DNA of 64,000 bases from Actinophytocola sp049647105. GTDB lineage: Bacteria > Actinomycetota > Actinomycetes > Mycobacteriales > Pseudonocardiaceae. The stretch spans positions 20,594 to 84,593 of the forward strand of contig NZ_JBARWZ010000100.1 of the NCBI RefSeq assembly GCF_049647105.1, in the 5' to 3' direction. The notes beneath the pieces are model-generated. The model had not been told where the DNA came from. It saw nothing but the letters and a program-made list of their open reading frames with translations, and searched no databases. The position numbers and the translations under genes are program-made. This document shows positions 61,565 through 64,000 of this stretch, one piece after another (position 1 is the stretch's first letter; each line of letters opens with the position of its first letter).

Positions 61565-62635
61565 GTGACCGAGAACAACGACATACAGCCAGGACCATCG
61601 ACGCGGGTGCGCTTCAGGGGGATCAGCCCGAGGGCCTACGAGCATCCCGCCGACCGAGGCGCCATGGCGACACTGCGTGCCGTGCCGGGGGTCGCATCGG
61701 TGCTGAAGGCCGTCGCGGGCATGTGGAACGAGCGCGCCGAGCGCCTTTACGCGGTCGCGTCGGCGATCCGGGTGGGGGAGAAGCAGTACCCGAGGCTCAA
61801 CGCCCTGCGGCTCGACTGCGCGGAGACGCTCGACCTGGACACCACCCCCGACCTGTTCGTCACGCGGCACCCGGTCGCCAACGCGTACGCGATCGGCATC
61901 GACAAGCCGTTCATCGTGGTCACGACCGGGCTCGTCGAGGCGCTGGACCTCGAGAGCATGCGCGTGGTCATCGGACACGAGACCGGGCACGTGCTCTCCG
62001 GCCACAACGTGCTGCGGACGCTGCTCATGCGGCTGCTGCGGCTGCAGGCCACCGTGCAGTGGGTGCCGATCGGCGCGCTCGGTCTGCGTGCGGTGATCGC
62101 GGCGCTGATGGAGTGGTATCGCAAGGCCGAGCTGACCGCCGACCGCGCGGGCCTGCTCTGCTCGCAGGACCCGGCCGCCGCGCTGCGCCAGCACGTCTAC
62201 ATGGCGGGCGGCACGTCGATGTCCGACATCGACATCCCCGAGTTCATGCAGCAGGCCAAGGAGTACGAAGAGGTCGACGACATCCGCGACAGCATCCTGA
62301 AGCTGATGACCGTCGAGAACATGAGCCACCCGTTCGCCGTCGTGCGTGCCGCGCAGCTGCAGCGCTGGGCCGCGTCCGAGGAGTACCGGGCGATCCTCGC
62401 GGGCGACTACCTGCGCCGCGCCGACGACCAGCCGTCCTCGTCGATGATGGACGACATCAAGTCGGCAGGCCGGTCCTACAAGGAGTCGTGGTCGAACTCC
62501 TCCGACCCGCTCACCAAGGTGCTGAGCGACGTCGGCGAGGCCGTGTCGGGCGCCGCGGGCAAGGTGTGGGGCAGGTTCGGCGGCGGCCAGGACGACCAGG
62601 GCGACAACGAGCCGAACGGCTCGGCGGACAAATGA
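61565..62635 (+). CDS. M48-family metallopeptidase
   Basis: 356 residues with the zinc site HETGHVLSGH and the third ligand in KAELTADRAGLL. A hydrophobic segment is near VQWVPIGALGLRAVIAALM; otherwise it is soluble, unlike HtpX. Substrates unknown. AGGGGAG precedes GTG 61565, and the longer frame upstream overlaps the PEBP gene promoter and is rejected. The C-terminus is Gly/Asp-rich. Confidence 0.9.
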   Translation: MTENNDIQPGPSTRVRFRGISPRAYEHPADRGAMATLRAVPGVASVLKAVAGMWNERAERLYAVASAIRVGEKQYPRLNALRLDCAETLDLDTTPDLFVTRHPVANAYAIGIDKPFIVVTTGLVEALDLESMRVVIGHETGHVLSGHNVLRTLLMRLLRLQATVQWVPIGALGLRAVIAALMEWYRKAELTADRAGLLCSQDPAAALRQHVYMAGGTSMSDIDIPEFMQQAKEYEEVDDIRDSILKLMTVENMSHPFAVVRAAQLQRWAASEEYRAILAGDYLRRADDQPSSSMMDDIKSAGRSYKESWSNSSDPLTKVLSDVGEAVSGAAGKVWGRFGGGQDDQGDNEPNGSADK

Positions 62636-62673
62636 CCTGACGACGAGAAGGCTCGCCGGGCTCGGGGCATGGT

Positions 62674-62714
62674 CGGTGCCACGAAAGCCGCTTCTGGGAC
62701 GTTCAACGCCCTGA
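62674..62714 (+). repeat. Dispersed palindromic repeat, copy 2
   Basis: Matches 50292-50332 on the opposite strand at 38 of 41 positions; TTCTGGGACGTT and AACGCCCTGAA keep the palindromic core. It lies between the M48 gene and the IS110 element. Confidence 0.75.
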
Positions 62715-62809
62715 AAGACGCAGTGATGATGATGTGTGTGGATGGAGACCCGTGGAGGGTCTGACTCGGAAAGATGCTGACGCCTGTTGCTGATGTTGGT
62801 GGTGGGTTG

Positions 62810-62986
62810 TCTTGTGAAAGATCTGTCGGCTCTTCGTGTGGGTCTCTGTTCGTGCACGTCACCAGGCCAGGGGGTGTGACTTGATAGGAGCCTGTGTCAT
62901 CAGGACACCCGTCACTGTGTTGTCCACCCCCGGCCTGGTGCGTGCCACCCCGATCCGATCAGCGACATGGGATGGCAGAGACCAGG
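62810..62986 (+). ncRNA. Structured IS110 upstream region, bridge RNA candidate
   Basis: CACCAGGCCAGGGGGTG (62860-62876) and CACCCCCGGCCTGGTG (62925-62940) form a 16-bp stem with one bulged base, enclosing 48 bases with a smaller GTGTC...GACAC hairpin. IS110 elements of the type with the noncoding end upstream of the recombinase express a bridge RNA from this position. The boundaries are a guess. Confidence 0.4.
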
Positions 62987-64000
62987 ATGACCGATCAGCG
63001 CACCGTCGTCGACACGATCCGGGTGACCGGTGGGGTCGATACCCATAAAGACACCCATACCGCCGCCGCGGTGGATGGTGTGGGCCGGGTGCTGGGCACC
63101 CGCACGTTTCCCGTTACCTCCGCCGGTTACGCGGCGTTGTTCGCCTGGCTGGCCGGGTGGGGCACGGTCACCGTGGTCGGTGTCGAGGGCACCAGCTCCT
63201 ACGGCGCCGGCCTGGCTCGTTACCTGGCAGCCGAGGGTGTCCCGGTGGTGGAGGTCAACCAGCCCGACCGGCATACCCGCCGCCGCAAGGGAAAGACCGA
63301 CACCCAGGACGCGATCAACGCCGCCCACGCCGTGCTGTCGGGCCGGGCCGAGGCCACACCCAAAGCCGGGACCGGTCCCGCCGCGGCCATCACCGCCCTA
63401 CGCGCCGTGCTCACCAGCGCGGTCAAATCCCGCACCGCCGCCCTCAACCAGCTCGACAGCCTGCTCGTCACCGCACCCGCGGCCCTCCGCGAATCCCTGA
63501 CCGGCCTGACCAGCAAAACCCTGATCACCACCTGCGCCCGGTTCCGCCCCGGCACCGACCACACCAACCCCACCACCGCCACCAAAACCGCACTACAACG
63601 CCTGGCCCGCCGCATCCAACACCTCACCACCGAGATCAACGACGCCAAAACCGACCTGAAAACCCTGACCAACCACGTCCTGCCCACCACCACCGCCGTG
63701 TTCGGCGTCGGCCCCGACACCGCCGCCCAACTCCTCACCACCACCGGAGACAACCCAGACCGGATCGACACCGAAGCACGCTTCGCGCACCTCTGCGGCA
63801 CCGCCCCCATCAACGCCAGCAGCGGCCGCAACGACCGCCACCGCCTCAACCGAGGCGGAGACCGCCACGCCAACGCCGCCCTCTACCGAATAGTCATCGT
63901 CCGCCTACGCCACTGCCCCCGCACCCGCGCCTACCTCGAACGCCGCACCGCCGAAGGCCTCCCCAAACGCCACATCATCCGCTGCCTCAAACGCTACGTC
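62987..64000 (+). CDS. IS110-family transposase, 3' end outside window
   Basis: 338 codons open to the right edge. The DEDD-type (RuvC-like) recombinase domain is at the N-terminus: GGVDTHKDTHTAA, VVGVEGTSSYGAGLARYL and RRKGKTDTQDAINAAHAV carry the acidic residues. The C-terminal part shows GVGPDTAAQLLTTTGDNP, FAHLCGTAPINASSGR and RHRLNRGGDRHANAALY, where the catalytic serine region of IS110 lies. AGACCAGG precedes ATG 62987. The sequence looks intact and possibly active. Confidence 0.92.
   Translation, partial: MTDQRTVVDTIRVTGGVDTHKDTHTAAAVDGVGRVLGTRTFPVTSAGYAALFAWLAGWGTVTVVGVEGTSSYGAGLARYLAAEGVPVVEVNQPDRHTRRRKGKTDTQDAINAAHAVLSGRAEATPKAGTGPAAAITALRAVLTSAVKSRTAALNQLDSLLVTAPAALRESLTGLTSKTLITTCARFRPGTDHTNPTTATKTALQRLARRIQHLTTEINDAKTDLKTLTNHVLPTTTAVFGVGPDTAAQLLTTTGDNPDRIDTEARFAHLCGTAPINASSGRNDRHRLNRGGDRHANAALYRIVIVRLRHCPRTRAYLERRTAEGLPKRHIIRCLKRYV

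Larger units (their letters stand above)
62810..64000 (+). mobile_element. IS110-family insertion sequence, right part outside window
   Basis: Comprises the transposase and its structured upstream region. IS110 elements lack terminal inverted repeats, so the left boundary cannot be read precisely; nothing gene-like is seen from 62715 to 62810 except a small AGACCC...GGGTCT hairpin (62746-62762). Confidence 0.7.

Noticed and set aside
62746..62762. AGACCC...GGGTCT as a terminal inverted repeat of the IS110 element
   Set aside because: IS110 elements normally lack terminal inverted repeats and the two arms are adjacent, so this is just a small hairpin.

Overview
The window is about 64 kb of chromosome from a high-GC actinomycete, most likely a member of the Pseudonocardiaceae. 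The basis is the gene content and order: mycothione reductase, a WhiG-type sigma factor, the GlnR-type amt-glnK-glnD operon, XRE regulators paired with DUF397 or DUF6879 genes, many GTG starts, and many genes whose -10 box lies 6-7 bases before the start codon (leaderless transcription). No tRNA, rRNA or CRISPR array was seen. The genus is not claimed.

Layout. 1-7.5 kb: an alkyl sulfatase cut by the left edge, then an allantoin catabolic operon (malate synthase, a citrate-lyase-like DUF6986 protein, allantoinase, allantoicase) that ends in a hairpin. 7.5-11.7 kb: a truncated paralogue of a gene at 38.2 kb, an XRE/TPR regulator, a PAP2-diacylglycerol kinase fusion and a FhuF-like Fe-S protein. 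11.7-16 kb: amt-glnK-glnD behind a well-formed GlnR box. 16-30 kb: ffh, rpsP-khpA-rimM-trmD-rplS, two signal peptidases I in tandem, rnhB, DUF2469, yraN, comM and dprA. 29.8-38.1 kb: xerC, a whiG-type sigma factor with an unusually long low-complexity N-terminus, an M23 peptidase, rpsB-tsf, pyrH-frr-cdsA and a methyltransferase.

The core order is then interrupted twice. The first accessory block (38.1-41.3 kb) holds the intact paralogue, a small gene, DUF6879, an XRE regulator and PadR, with palindromic operators. After rlmN the second block (42.5-50.4 kb) holds a signal-peptidase-like protein without its catalytic residues, DNA repair and redox genes, a sugar oxidoreductase/isomerase operon, and a compact RiPP locus: an FxLD-type lanthipeptide precursor, its FxLD methyltransferase, a small Cys-containing protein, and a divergent XRE-DUF397 pair across two large palindromes. 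The isoprenoid and envelope core then resumes (DUF2631, dxr, rip, ispG, PBP lipoprotein, map).

58.6-62.6 kb carries a hydrolase, mycothione reductase, a PEBP-family protein and an M48 peptidase. The window ends inside an IS110-family transposase whose upstream region is strongly structured and could encode a bridge RNA.

Most noteworthy: the FxLD RiPP operon with no dehydratase in the window; the predicted inactive signal peptidase; the extended WhiG; two pairs of DnaA boxes with identical 19-bp spacing at two separate intergenic sites; a dispersed palindromic repeat present twice in opposite orientation; and the IS110 leader.
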